NCBI GenBank assembly: GCA_030647435.1
Contig: JAUSJX010000034.1
Location: 1 to 37,506, forward strand
DNA: 37,506 nt
Reading direction: 5' to 3'
Source of the DNA: Candidatus Rokuibacteriota bacterium
Lineage (GTDB): Bacteria > Methylomirabilota > Methylomirabilia > Rokubacteriales > CSP1-6
Shown: positions 16,069 through 24,422 of the stretch, piece by piece
Position numbering within the stretch: position 1 is the first letter of the stretch
How the letters are laid out: each line of letters opens with the position of its first letter
Notes under the pieces: model-generated
The model's input: only the letters and a program-made list of their open reading frames with translations
What the model was told of the DNA's origin: nothing
Databases searched by the model: none
Translations under genes and position numbers: made by a program

Positions 16069-16812
16069 ATGGAGGACAGCATGTGGCGCGAGGACGTCCT
16101 CGGCTGGCGAGCCCGCGTGGGAGTGATCGTTCCCAGCACCAACCTCCTCGTGGAGACCGCGCTGCCGCGTCTGGCTCCCGAAGGCGTCACGTTCCACGCG
16201 GCGCGCCTGACGCTCACGGGCGCCGCTGACGTGCAAGGAGTGCAGCAGATGGCCGCGCGGGTCCTCGACGCCGCCCGCGACCTGGCGACGGCGCGGGTCG
16301 ACCTGATCGCGTACTGCTGCACGGCCGGCTCCTTCGTCCAGGGTCCTGCCCACGATCGGGAGGTGGCCGCGGAGATCCGCCAGGCGGCCGGGACGCGCGC
16401 GCTGACGACGATGAGCGCCATCGTCGAAGCCCTGCGTCACCTCGGAATCCGGCGTCCCGTGGTCGTGTCGCCGTACACCGCCGAGCTGGAAAAGCTCGAA
16501 GCCCGCTATCTCGAGGGGGAGGGGTTCGAGCTCTCCGGGAGCGTCGCCATGGGAATCGCGGACCCCGTCGGCCTTCACGATCCCACCCCCGGGCAGATCT
16601 ACCGGATCGCGCGAGGGGCGTGGGTCGATCGCGCCGATGGTCTCCTGATGTCCTGCATCGCGCTCAGATCCCACCTGGTGGCGGGCGCGCTCGAGCGCGA
16701 TCTCGGCCGGCCCGTGGTGACGTCGCTGACCGCCACGCTGTGGGCGATCCTGCGCGCCGTCGGCGTCGGCGAGCCGGTGCGCGGCTACGGCCGTCTGCTG
16801 GAGACGCCATGA
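16069..16812 (+). CDS. Maleate isomerase/arylmalonate decarboxylase-like protein (Asp/Glu racemase superfamily)
   Basis: This 247-residue cytoplasmic protein belongs to the cofactor-free family that includes maleate cis-trans isomerase and arylmalonate decarboxylase. The N-terminal VGVIVPSTNLLVETALP is a family hallmark. Two cysteine-containing motifs sit at the expected sites: YCCTAGSF (Cys83/Cys84) and MSCIALRS (Cys196). Having both cysteines favours isomerase or racemase chemistry over the one-Cys decarboxylases. ATG 16069 follows GGAGCGGAGGG; ATG 16081, preceded by GGAGG, is a possible alternative that removes four residues. It overlaps the next flavoenzyme by ATGA. It could isomerise a dicarboxylate or its unsaturated analogue in the pathway. 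Confidence 0.85.
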   Translation: MEDSMWREDVLGWRARVGVIVPSTNLLVETALPRLAPEGVTFHAARLTLTGAADVQGVQQMAARVLDAARDLATARVDLIAYCCTAGSFVQGPAHDREVAAEIRQAAGTRALTTMSAIVEALRHLGIRRPVVVSPYTAELEKLEARYLEGEGFELSGSVAMGIADPVGLHDPTPGQIYRIARGAWVDRADGLLMSCIALRSHLVAGALERDLGRPVVTSLTATLWAILRAVGVGEPVRGYGRLLETP

Positions 16813-18773
16813 GCGCGGCGCCCTCGCTCCTCTTCTCGCCGATCCGGATCGGCCGCCTGACCGTGCCGAACCGCATCGTGTTCCCGGCCCACTTCACCGG
16901 CTTCGGAAAGGCCCATCACCCGACGGAGCGGCACGCCCGCTACTACGCGGAGCGCGCCCGAGGCGGCGTGGGGCTCATCGTGACCGAGATCACCGCGGTG
17001 CACCCGGCGAGCACGTCGTTCGAGCGCGTGGTGTGGGGCTTCGATCCCGAGTGCGTGCCCGGCTTTCGCCGGATCGCCGAGGCCGTGCACGCCCACGGGA
17101 CCCGGATCATGGGGCAGCTCTGGCACTGCGGTCGCGACATGGCGACCGGGCTCTTCACGGAGCAGGCGGCGCAGGCCCCATCGGCCCTCCGTGGACCCGC
17201 CAGCTACCAGCTGCCTCACGCCCTCAGCGTGGAGGAGATCCAGGACGTCGTGGCGGGCTTCGTCCGCACCGCCACCCACCTCAGAGAGGCCGGCTTCGAT
17301 GGCGCCGAAATCCACGCCGGGCACGGCTACCTGATCCACCAGTTCCTCTCGCCGCTCAGCAACCAGCGCGAGGACGCGTACGGCGGCTCGCTGGAGAGCC
17401 GCCTGCGATTCCTCCGGGAGATCCTCACTGGCGTGCGGAGCGCGTGCGGGCCGGACTTCGCGCTCGGTGTGCGCGTCAGTGCCGACGAGTTCACGACCGG
17501 AGGGCTCACGCTGGCGGACGCCACGAAGATCGCGGCGGCCGTGTCGAGCTGGGGGCTGATGGACGTGCTGTCCGTCAGCGTCGGCAACCACGGACTCTCC
17601 TACGCGCTGATGATCCCCGACATGCACGTGCCGCCAGGCGCATTCGTGGGGTACGCCGCGGCCCTGCGCGAGAGCGTGCGGGAGCCGGTTATCGCGACCG
17701 GGCGGATCAACGATCCGGTCCAGGCCGAGCGGGTGCTGGCCGAGGGGCAGGCGGACCTCGTCGCGATCTGTCGGGGCCTGATCGCCGATCCCGACTGGCC
17801 GGCCAAGGCGCGGGCGGGGCGCGGCGAGGAGATCCGCCCGTGCGTGGCATGCAACCAGGAGTGCATCGGCCGTCTCTACCGCGGCGGCGATCTCGCGTGC
17901 ATCCACAATGTGGCGGCCGGGCGCGAAGAGGAGCTGGGCCACGGGACGCTGCGACCGACGGCACGACCCCGGCGGGTCGTCGTGGTGGGCGGCGGGCCGG
18001 CGGGACTGGAAGCAGCCCGGGTTGCCGCGCTCCGCGGCCACCGCGTGAGCCTCTATGAGCGCGAACGCGTGCTGGGCGGCCAGGTCCGCCTCGCCGCCAC
18101 GCCGCCGCTCCGCGCCGAGTTCGGGGGCATCGTCCGCTTCCTCGAGCGCGAGGCGAGCCGACTCGGCGTCACGGTGGTGGTGGGGAAGGAAGCGACCGTC
18201 GACGTGGTGCTCGCCGCCGATCCCGAGGTCGTCGTGGTGGCTACGGGAGCGCGGCCAGGGCCCGTGCGCGTGACCGGTACCGAGACCACACCGGTCATGA
18301 CCGTTCACGACGTGCTCGCCGGCGAAAAGGTCCCCGGCCGCTCTGTCGTCGTGATCGACAGCGGCCGGACCGGCTGGGAGTCCCTGGCGACCGCGGAGTG
18401 GCTCGCGGACCAGGGGTACCACGTCGAAGTGGTCTCGCGTCTGCCCTACGTCGGCTTCGACCTCAACGGCTCGAGCCTCCTCGGCTTCGTCCAGCGCGCC
18501 GCTCAGAAGGGAATCGTTCTCACGCCGCAGTCGGTGCTGCGGGCGGTGGGCGACGGCACCGTGACGCTCGGGGAGGTGTGGAGCGACGAGACGCGCTCGA
18601 TCGAAGGCGTGGACGCCGTGGTCATCGTGCCCGATGACGTGGCAGAGGACGGGCTGGTGGCTCGGCTGCGGCAGGCCGGCATCGCCGAGGTCCATGTGGT
18701 CGGTGACGCCACCGCCCCCCGGACCGTGGCGCACGCGATCCTCGAAGGCCACCGTGCCGCGCGGGCCCTCTAG
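16809..18773 (+). CDS. OYE-type FMN/4Fe-4S/FAD oxidoreductase, paralogue 3
   Basis: This 654-residue paralogue is the third of its kind in 11 kb. It contains an FMN barrel (EIHAGHGYLIHQFLSP, His169/His172), a 4Fe-4S site at Cys345, 348, 352 and 364, and a GGGPAG dinucleotide domain. Its substrate region VLSVSVGNHGLSYALMIPDM aligns with paralogue 2. The start ATG overlaps the isomerase-like gene. The ETF genes begin nine bases downstream after GGGAGGAAGG, so electrons may pass between this enzyme family and ETF, as trimethylamine dehydrogenase does. NAD(P)H-dependent reduction, as in dienoyl-CoA reductase, is equally possible. Confidence 0.92.
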   Translation: MSAAPSLLFSPIRIGRLTVPNRIVFPAHFTGFGKAHHPTERHARYYAERARGGVGLIVTEITAVHPASTSFERVVWGFDPECVPGFRRIAEAVHAHGTRIMGQLWHCGRDMATGLFTEQAAQAPSALRGPASYQLPHALSVEEIQDVVAGFVRTATHLREAGFDGAEIHAGHGYLIHQFLSPLSNQREDAYGGSLESRLRFLREILTGVRSACGPDFALGVRVSADEFTTGGLTLADATKIAAAVSSWGLMDVLSVSVGNHGLSYALMIPDMHVPPGAFVGYAAALRESVREPVIATGRINDPVQAERVLAEGQADLVAICRGLIADPDWPAKARAGRGEEIRPCVACNQECIGRLYRGGDLACIHNVAAGREEELGHGTLRPTARPRRVVVVGGGPAGLEAARVAALRGHRVSLYERERVLGGQVRLAATPPLRAEFGGIVRFLEREASRLGVTVVVGKEATVDVVLAADPEVVVVATGARPGPVRVTGTETTPVMTVHDVLAGEKVPGRSVVVIDSGRTGWESLATAEWLADQGYHVEVVSRLPYVGFDLNGSSLLGFVQRAAQKGIVLTPQSVLRAVGDGTVTLGEVWSDETRSIEGVDAVVIVPDDVAEDGLVARLRQAGIAEVHVVGDATAPRTVAHAILEGHRAARAL

Positions 18774-18782
18774 GGAGGAAGG

Positions 18783-19820
18783 ATGAGCGCAGGGTCCCGG
18801 GGAGTCTGGGTCGTGGCGGAGGCGGACGATGCCGTCCCCGAGCGGATCCGCCTGGGGCTCGTCGCCGAGGGCGAGCGCCTCGCCGGGCTCATGCGGACGC
18901 GATGCGACGTTCTCCTGATGGGGACACCTGGTGCTGCGCTCGACCGCGCAGTCATCCGGATGGCCGTCGCGACGCCCGGCGCGCTCCACGTCGTTCGGGA
19001 TTCGGTGCTGTCGCCGTATGAAGCGCGGCCGTGGGTGGAGGCGCTCCGTATGCTCGTGTCGGGAGCGGACGACCTCGTGCTCCTCGCCGCCACACCGACC
19101 GGACGTGACCTGGCACCGCAGCTTGCCGTGGCTCTCGGCGCCGGTCTCGTCGCGGACTGCGTCAACGTCGAGGTCGGTGACGATGGCCAGCCGATTTTCG
19201 CCCGACTCGTCCTCGGCGGCCGTCTCCAGGCTACGCTCGCGTTCCCGGCGGCGGCCCGGATCGTGGCCACCCTCTGTCCACAGCGTCTCCCCGAGCCCGA
19301 GAGCGAGCGACGCGCCGGTGCTCCAACGCGCGTGGTCGACGCGTCGCCGTCGCTGTCCCCGCCTCGCCTGCGTCGCGTGGGGATCCGCCGGCTCGCCCCC
19401 GAGGACGTTCCGCTGGTCGAGGCGGACGTCGTGGTCGGCGCCGGGCGAGGCGTCGGCGGGCCCGAGGGGGTTTCGCTCGTTCGCGAGCTGGCCCAGTGTC
19501 TCTACGGAGCGGTGGCGGCCACGCGCCCGGTCGTGGACTCGGGCTGGCTCCCGTATGAGCTCCAGGTCGGGCAAACGGGGAAGACGGTGGCGCCCCGGAT
19601 CTACGTCGCCTGCGGCATCTCCGGCGCGATCCACCACACGATGGGCATCAAGGACGCGGGTGTGGTCGTCGCGCTGAATACGGACCGATCCGCGCCCATC
19701 TTCCGCGTCGCCGACGTCGGCTTCGTCGGTGATGCCCGCGCGATCCTCCCTCGCGTGATCGCCGGGCTCCACGCCCGGAAGACGGTTCGGCCAACCCGAT
19801 TCACCGGGGTCGCGAGATGA
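18783..19820 (+). CDS. fixB: Electron transfer flavoprotein alpha subunit
   Basis: This 345-residue protein is the FAD-binding large subunit of ETF. The C-terminal domain has the conserved segment VGQTGKTVAPRIYVACGISG, then AIHHTMGIKDAGVVVALNTD, then APIFRVADVGFVGD, which wraps FAD. The N-terminal half is the subunit-contact domain. It accepts electrons from acyl-CoA dehydrogenases together with the beta subunit encoded at 22684. The ribosome-binding site GGGAGGAAGG is 3-4 bases before ATG. Its stop overlaps the fixC start, as in fix-type operons. The unusual part is gene order, because the beta subunit lies 3 kb downstream after a binding-protein gene. Confidence 0.93.
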   Translation: MSAGSRGVWVVAEADDAVPERIRLGLVAEGERLAGLMRTRCDVLLMGTPGAALDRAVIRMAVATPGALHVVRDSVLSPYEARPWVEALRMLVSGADDLVLLAATPTGRDLAPQLAVALGAGLVADCVNVEVGDDGQPIFARLVLGGRLQATLAFPAAARIVATLCPQRLPEPESERRAGAPTRVVDASPSLSPPRLRRVGIRRLAPEDVPLVEADVVVGAGRGVGGPEGVSLVRELAQCLYGAVAATRPVVDSGWLPYELQVGQTGKTVAPRIYVACGISGAIHHTMGIKDAGVVVALNTDRSAPIFRVADVGFVGDARAILPRVIAGLHARKTVRPTRFTGVAR

Positions 19821-21106
19821 CACGCGGCTGGGACGCCATCGTGGTGGGCGCCGGGCCGGCGGGCGCCGCAGCTGCGCTGGTGATGGCTCGAGCGGGCCTC
19901 CACGTGCTGCTCCTCGAGCGTGGCGAAACCGTCGGGAGCAAGAACGTCTTCGGCGGCATCCTCCACACCCACGCGCTGGCCGCGCTGGTTCCCGACTTCG
20001 CCGATCGGGCACCGCTCGAGCGGCACGTGGTGCGCCGGGCGTTCGCATTCCTGACTGACGAGGGGAGCCTCACGCTCCAGATCGGTGCCACCGACGCGGC
20101 CGACGCCTACACCGTCAGGCGACCGCCCTTCGATCGCTGGTTCGCCGAGGAAGCGCGCGCTGCCGGCGCCGTCCTGGTCCCCGCCACCGTCGTCGACGAT
20201 GTGGTCATCCAGGACGGGCGCGTCGTCGGCGTCGAGACGCGCCGCCGCGACGGGCGGGCGCTCGCGCCGATCGTCGTCGGGGCCGACGGCGTGAACTCGG
20301 TTGTCGCGCGCCGTGCCGGAGCGCGCCCCGACTTCCCGCTCTCGGCGCTGGCGCTCGGCGTCAAGCAGGTGTTCGCCCTCGCTCCAGGCGTGATCGAGGA
20401 GCGGTTCGGCGTCCGCGACAGGCAAGGCGTCGCGCTGGAAGCGGTGGGCCACCCGACGCGCGGAATGCAGGGAGGCGGCTTCGTCTACACCAATCACGCC
20501 AGCCTTTCCGTGGGCGTCATCTGTCGCCTCGATCAGCTGGCGGCGGCCGGCGTCACGCCGGAGGAACTGCTGTCGGCGTTCGAGGCTCACCCGGCGGTGA
20601 GCCCGTGGCTGCGGGGAGCGGAGCCGCTCGAGTACGGAGCGCACCTCCTTCCCCTCGGCGCCGCCGACCTCGTTCCCCGCCTCGCCAGTCACGGTCTGCT
20701 CCTCACCGGGGACGCGGCCGGTCTCCTCGTGTCCCGGGGGGTGACGCACGAGGGAGCGAACCTGGCGATGGCCTCCGGAGCGGCAGCGGGCGTGGCGGCA
20801 GTGGCCGCCCATCGGGCTCGGGACTTCTCGGCCACGACGCTGGAGCGGGCCTACCGGGCGGAGCTCGCCCGACTCGGTGTGACAGCGCACGTCGATGCGG
20901 GGCGAAGGGTCGAGGCCGCACTCCGCGCGCCCGAGCTCTACGCGGCGCTCCCGGAGGTGGCGTGGGAAGCCGCGCGCCGATTCGTGTCCGTGGGCGACGG
21001 CCCGCCCGTCGGGCTCCGCCACGCCCTTCGCCTTGCCACGCGCGAGGGGGTTTCGGCAGCTCGCCTCGGTCGCGTGGCGGCCCGCCTGGTGTGGGGGTGG
21101 CGGTGA
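19817..21106 (+). CDS. fixC: FixC-type flavoprotein (ETF:quinone oxidoreductase-like)
   Basis: This 429-residue FAD protein of the FixC/ETF-quinone oxidoreductase family would take electrons from ETF. The N-terminal GAGPAG motif is at residues 11-16, followed by ERGETVGSKNVFGG, the family's second flavin segment. GVKQVFAL and GDAAGLLVSRGVTHEGANLAMASG near the end complete the FAD site. A dedicated 4Fe-4S partner, FixX, follows with a GTGA overlap, replacing the iron-sulfur domain fused in mitochondrial ETF-QO. ATG 19817 overlaps the fixB stop. Confidence 0.92.
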   Translation: MTRGWDAIVVGAGPAGAAAALVMARAGLHVLLLERGETVGSKNVFGGILHTHALAALVPDFADRAPLERHVVRRAFAFLTDEGSLTLQIGATDAADAYTVRRPPFDRWFAEEARAAGAVLVPATVVDDVVIQDGRVVGVETRRRDGRALAPIVVGADGVNSVVARRAGARPDFPLSALALGVKQVFALAPGVIEERFGVRDRQGVALEAVGHPTRGMQGGGFVYTNHASLSVGVICRLDQLAAAGVTPEELLSAFEAHPAVSPWLRGAEPLEYGAHLLPLGAADLVPRLASHGLLLTGDAAGLLVSRGVTHEGANLAMASGAAAGVAAVAAHRARDFSATTLERAYRAELARLGVTAHVDAGRRVEAALRAPELYAALPEVAWEAARRFVSVGDGPPVGLRHALRLATREGVSAARLGRVAARLVWGWR

Positions 21107-21375
21107 GGGGCACGGCGCAGCGTCTCGACGGGTTGCGCTACCGCGTCGACGGGACGGCGCACATCCTCGTCGACACGAGCCGTTGTCAGGCCTGCCCCAC
21201 ACGCCCGTGTCTCACGGTGTGCCCGGCCGGCTGCTTCGAGCAGAACGGTGGCACGATGTCCTTCTCGTACCAGACGTGTATCGAGTGCGGGAGCTGCCAA
21301 GCGATCTGCCCGTGTGGCGCGGTTCGGTGGAACCACCCGCGCGGCGGCTTCGGCGTGGCCTATCGACTCACATGA
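21103..21375 (+). CDS. fixX: FixX-type ferredoxin-like protein
   Basis: This 90-residue iron-sulfur protein carries Cys at 28, 31, 36, 40, 44, 59, 62, 65, 69 and 71. The VDTSRCQACPTRPCLTVCPA segment and the later CIECGSCQAICPCGAVRW, then PRGGFGVAYR, match FixX proteins, which dock on FixC and pass electrons to quinone. GTG 21103 overlaps the fixC stop; a longer upstream frame exists only as overlap with fixC and is not supported. Confidence 0.92.
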   Translation: MRGTAQRLDGLRYRVDGTAHILVDTSRCQACPTRPCLTVCPAGCFEQNGGTMSFSYQTCIECGSCQAICPCGAVRWNHPRGGFGVAYRLT

Positions 21376-21404
21376 CCCAGATCCGGGACAACAGGGAGGC
21401 GCAC

Positions 21405-22667
21405 ATGCATAGCACGACAGCAACGATGACGCGGCGAACATTCCTCAAGACCTCGACGGCCGTCGCCGCCGGGACCGCGATCGGCGGGGTTCCCGCCCTC
21501 GGCCCCGCCCAGCCCAAGGAGATCGTGATCGGCTGGGTTGCCACTCTCACCGGCCCCGGGGCGACCTGGGGCACCAAGTCGCTCGACGGGACGAAGTTCG
21601 CCGTCGACGAGTTCAACCGGCAGGGAGGTGTCAAGGCCCTCGGCGGCGCCCGACTCCGGCTCGTGACCTACGACAACGAGACCAAGGTCGACCTGACGCG
21701 GACGCTCATGGAGAAGCTCATCCTCGAGCACAGGCCGGTGGCGGTGTTGGGCAACATCATGAGCCCGGCGACGATGGTCGGCACCCAGGTGTCCGAGCGG
21801 CACCGGGTGCCCATGGTGGTCGTGAACTCTACGATGGACGAGATCACGGAGCGGGGACTCAAGTACAGCTTCCGCGTGACCGGCAAGGCCGGCGACTTCT
21901 ACGCGAGATCCCTCGGGGAGTTCCTCAGCTGGGCCATCGAGAAGACCGGCAAGCGGCCGAAGATGGCAGCGATCCTGGCGCTCCAGGGGTGGGAACGAGC
22001 CGTCAAGACGTACGAGGACTGGGTCCGCGCCGCCAAGATCGAGCTGCACAGCAAGACGATGTACGCCCCGGCCCAGGACGATTTCACGGTGCTCCTCTCG
22101 AAATACAAGGCTGACGGCGTGGATGTCGTCATGGGGCTCAACTACCCGAAGGATGCCGTCCGCATCTACCAGAACGCCAAGACGCTCGACTACAATCCGA
22201 TGGCGTTCACCGGCCAGCCGGGCGGCTACAACACTCCCGAGTTCGTCAACGCGCTCCAGAAGGACGCCGAGTACGCGATCTCGGTCGACCGCTTCCCCCT
22301 CGATCTCACGGGGGTGCCAAAGATCCGCGAGGTCAACGAGCGCTTCAAGGCGCGGTTCGGTTACGACCTGGAGGACTCGTCGGCCAACGCGCTGGGAGCG
22401 GTGAGCGCTGTCGTCGACGCGCTGGAGCGGGCGAAGAGCACGGATCGGGAAGCGGTGCGGGAGGCGCTGGCGCAGACGGACCTCAAGATCGGCGACCGGC
22501 TCGTGGTGGAGCCGAACGGGATCAAGTTCAACCAGGCGGGGGACAACGTCCGCCTGATCGCGCCCGTCATCCAGATCCTCCAAGGGCAGAAGCGCATCGT
22601 GTGGCCGGACTCGATCGCCACCAGTCGCCTCGTGTGGCCGGTTCCGAAGTGGAACGAGCGGGCCTGA
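21405..22667 (+). CDS. ABC transporter substrate-binding protein, Liv/amide type, paralogue 1
   Basis: This 420-residue exported protein captures the ligand for a Liv-type importer. The N-terminus has a Tat-like signal: TRRTFLK followed by a hydrophobic Ala-rich stretch and cleavage probably near GPAQPKEI. The mature part starts IVIGWVATLTGPGATWGTKS, and the two-lobed receptor fold continues with GGVKALGGARLRLVTYDNET. ATG 21405 has AGGGAGG 5 bases upstream; ATG 21426 is an alternative that would still leave the twin-arginine motif. It lies 29 bases after fixX and 16 bases before fixA, inside the electron-transfer cluster rather than beside permeases. The likely ligand is an organic acid, but this is inference. 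Confidence 0.9.
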   Translation: MHSTTATMTRRTFLKTSTAVAAGTAIGGVPALGPAQPKEIVIGWVATLTGPGATWGTKSLDGTKFAVDEFNRQGGVKALGGARLRLVTYDNETKVDLTRTLMEKLILEHRPVAVLGNIMSPATMVGTQVSERHRVPMVVVNSTMDEITERGLKYSFRVTGKAGDFYARSLGEFLSWAIEKTGKRPKMAAILALQGWERAVKTYEDWVRAAKIELHSKTMYAPAQDDFTVLLSKYKADGVDVVMGLNYPKDAVRIYQNAKTLDYNPMAFTGQPGGYNTPEFVNALQKDAEYAISVDRFPLDLTGVPKIREVNERFKARFGYDLEDSSANALGAVSAVVDALERAKSTDREAVREALAQTDLKIGDRLVVEPNGIKFNQAGDNVRLIAPVIQILQGQKRIVWPDSIATSRLVWPVPKWNERA

Positions 22668-22683
22668 GCGGGAGCACGTCGCG

Positions 22684-23556
22684 GTGCGCATCATGGTGCT
22701 GGTGAAGTCGATGGTGGACCCGGGGTGCCCGGTGGGGCCGGGCCTCGGCGGTGTCCCGGACGCCGCGGAGCTGGCGTGGGTGGCCAACCCCGCGGATCTG
22801 GCGGCGGCGGCCATCGCGGCGCGGCTCCGCGCCGGCGCGGGGGGCGGCATCGTCACGGTGCTCACCCTCGGGCCGCCGGGCGCAGAGCCGGCGCTGCGCG
22901 CGGCGCTCGCCCAGGGCGCCGATCGGGCCCTTCGCGTCGAGCGAGAGGCTGACGTGCTGGGCGCTTCCCCGCTGGCGACCGCGGCCGCGCTGGCCGCCGT
23001 CCTCGAGGAGGATTCGCCCGACCTCGTGCTCTGCGGCGCGCAGGCGGGCTCGCATCACGGGGGCCAGGTCGGGCCGGCGGTGGCGGCGTTGCTGGGATGG
23101 CCCCACGTCTCGAGCGTCGTGAGCGTCGACCGCGACGGCCGCACCGCGTCGCTCGCGGTGGAACGGCTCGGCGTCGCGGGCCGCAGGGAAGTGCTGGAGG
23201 TCCCGCTTCCCTCGGTCCTCGCCATCGCCCCGGAGGCGGAGCCGCTGGAGGAGCCGGGACTGCCGGCGTGGGTGGCCGCTCATTCGGCCGCCGTCGAGGT
23301 GGTGAAGAGCCGGCCGCCTCGAAGCGCCGCGCCGCAGCCTCGCCTGGTAGGCCTCGGGCCGCCCCGCCCCCGACCCAAGCGGATCTTCACGCCGAGCAGC
23401 GATCTCCCGGCGGAGGAGCGGATTCAGCTCCTCCTCCTCGGTGGCGCGAAGCCGAAGCAGACCGAGGTGGTGGAGGGGCCGGTGGAATTGGTCGCCGACC
23501 AGCTTCTCCAGTTCCTCCTCGACCACGGTGTGGCGCCGGAGGAGGCGGACGCGTGA
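22684..23556 (+). CDS. fixA: Electron transfer flavoprotein beta subunit
   Basis: This 290-residue ETF small subunit begins MRIMVLVKSMVDPG, close to the MKIxVLVKQVPD start of EtfB/FixA. The AMP-binding type region CGAQAGSHHGGQVGPAVAALLGWP (about residues 118-141) is recognisable, although the usual Asp after the Gln-Ala is replaced by Gly-Ser-His-His. A Pro/Arg-rich link PRPRPKRIFTP precedes a C-terminal helix that contacts the alpha subunit. It is separated from fixBCX by the binding-protein gene. Translation starts at GTG 22684. The stop overlaps the following SDR start in GTGA. Confidence 0.87.
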   Translation: MRIMVLVKSMVDPGCPVGPGLGGVPDAAELAWVANPADLAAAAIAARLRAGAGGGIVTVLTLGPPGAEPALRAALAQGADRALRVEREADVLGASPLATAAALAAVLEEDSPDLVLCGAQAGSHHGGQVGPAVAALLGWPHVSSVVSVDRDGRTASLAVERLGVAGRREVLEVPLPSVLAIAPEAEPLEEPGLPAWVAAHSAAVEVVKSRPPRSAAPQPRLVGLGPPRPRPKRIFTPSSDLPAEERIQLLLLGGAKPKQTEVVEGPVELVADQLLQFLLDHGVAPEEADA

Positions 23557-24335
23557 GCGGGGGGAGCGGCAAGGGGCTCGACCTCTTCCGGCTCGACGGT
23601 CGGGTCGCGCTGGTCACCGGGGGAAGCCGCGGGCTCGGCAAGGCGGTCGCGCTGGGGCTGGCCGGCGCCGGCGCCGACGTGGCCGTGGCCGGCCGGACGA
23701 TGGACGACCTCGAGCAGACCGTGGCCGAGGCGCAGGCGGGCGGGCGGCAGGCTCTCGCCATCCGCGCCGACCTCTCCCGCGGCGAGGAGGTCAGGGCGGT
23801 GGCGGCGACGGCGCTCGACCACTTCGGTCGCGTGGACATCCTGGTGAACAACGCCGCCGTGCTGCCGGAGACGGAGCTCCTTGAACTGACCGAGAGCGAG
23901 TGGGACCGGGTGCTCGACACGAACCTAAAGGCCGCCTTCCTGCTGAGCCAGGCGATCGCTCGCGTTATGGTGACTCGCGGCGGCGGCGCGATCGTCAACG
24001 TCGCCTCCTACAACTCGGTGCGGGGCGCCGCCGGGCTCGGCGCCTACACGGCGAGCAAGGGTGGGCTCCTCACGCTGACCAAGACGATGGCGATCGAGTG
24101 GGCCCGTCACGGCATTCGGGTCAACGCCGTCTGTCCCGGCTGGATCCGGACTGACCTCAATAGCAAGTTCCTGGACACGCCCTACGGCGAACGGATGGTC
24201 CGCTCGACCGTGCCGATGATGCGCGCCGGCCGACCGGACGAGCTGATCGGGGCCGTCATCTACCTGGCGTCGGACGCGGCCGCCTACGTCACCGGCGCCG
24301 CCCTCTTCATCGACGGAGGCAAGTCGGCGAAGTAG
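23553..24335 (+). CDS. Classical SDR-family dehydrogenase/reductase
   Basis: This 260-residue classical SDR has TGGSRGLG at residues 22-29, NNAA at 99-102 (Gly of NNAG replaced by Ala), Ser152, and Tyr165/Lys169 in YTASK. ITS C-terminus TGAALFIDGGKSAK is typical. It probably acts on a hydroxyacyl-CoA or alcohol intermediate. GTG 23553 overlaps the fixA stop. The upstream extension of the same frame is only overlap with fixA. It is unrelated in codon use to the lower-GC SDR at 1910 and belongs to the high-GC operon. Confidence 0.92.
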   Translation: MSGGSGKGLDLFRLDGRVALVTGGSRGLGKAVALGLAGAGADVAVAGRTMDDLEQTVAEAQAGGRQALAIRADLSRGEEVRAVAATALDHFGRVDILVNNAAVLPETELLELTESEWDRVLDTNLKAAFLLSQAIARVMVTRGGGAIVNVASYNSVRGAAGLGAYTASKGGLLTLTKTMAIEWARHGIRVNAVCPGWIRTDLNSKFLDTPYGERMVRSTVPMMRAGRPDELIGAVIYLASDAAAYVTGAALFIDGGKSAK

Positions 24336-24355
24336 TCGCGCCTCGAGGAGAAAAC

Positions 24356-24422
24356 ATGACACTCGCACGGCAACGTGCTCTACGGGTTCAAATTCCGCCC
24401 GGTGGAGGGAAGCGATGCATGA
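24356..24422 (+). pseudogene. Remnant of an OB-fold (DUF35-type) gene: start and tail only
   Basis: A start codon with GAGGAG at the right distance begins at 24356, but after a few codons the readable tail is in another frame: HGNVLYGFKFRPVEGSDA then TGA at 24420-24422. A YGFKFRPVE-type ending resembles small acyl-CoA-associated OB-fold proteins that normally accompany HMG-CoA-synthase-like enzymes, and such an enzyme-like fragment starts right here. Most of a roughly 130-residue gene is missing. The identification is tentative. Confidence 0.4.

Noticed and set aside
8004-18773. Full identification of the cluster as a bile-acid (bai) operon
   Set aside because: The ligase, flavoenzyme and SDR types match in kind, but no BaiE-like dehydratase, BaiF-like transferase or BaiG-like transporter was seen, so only an analogy is justified.
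16785-20048. A minus-strand open frame of more than 1,000 codons opposite the flavoenzyme and ETF genes
   Set aside because: It is Arg/Pro/His-rich low-information sequence of the kind created by GC-rich codons on the opposite strand. It has no recognisable domain and fully overlaps well-supported genes.
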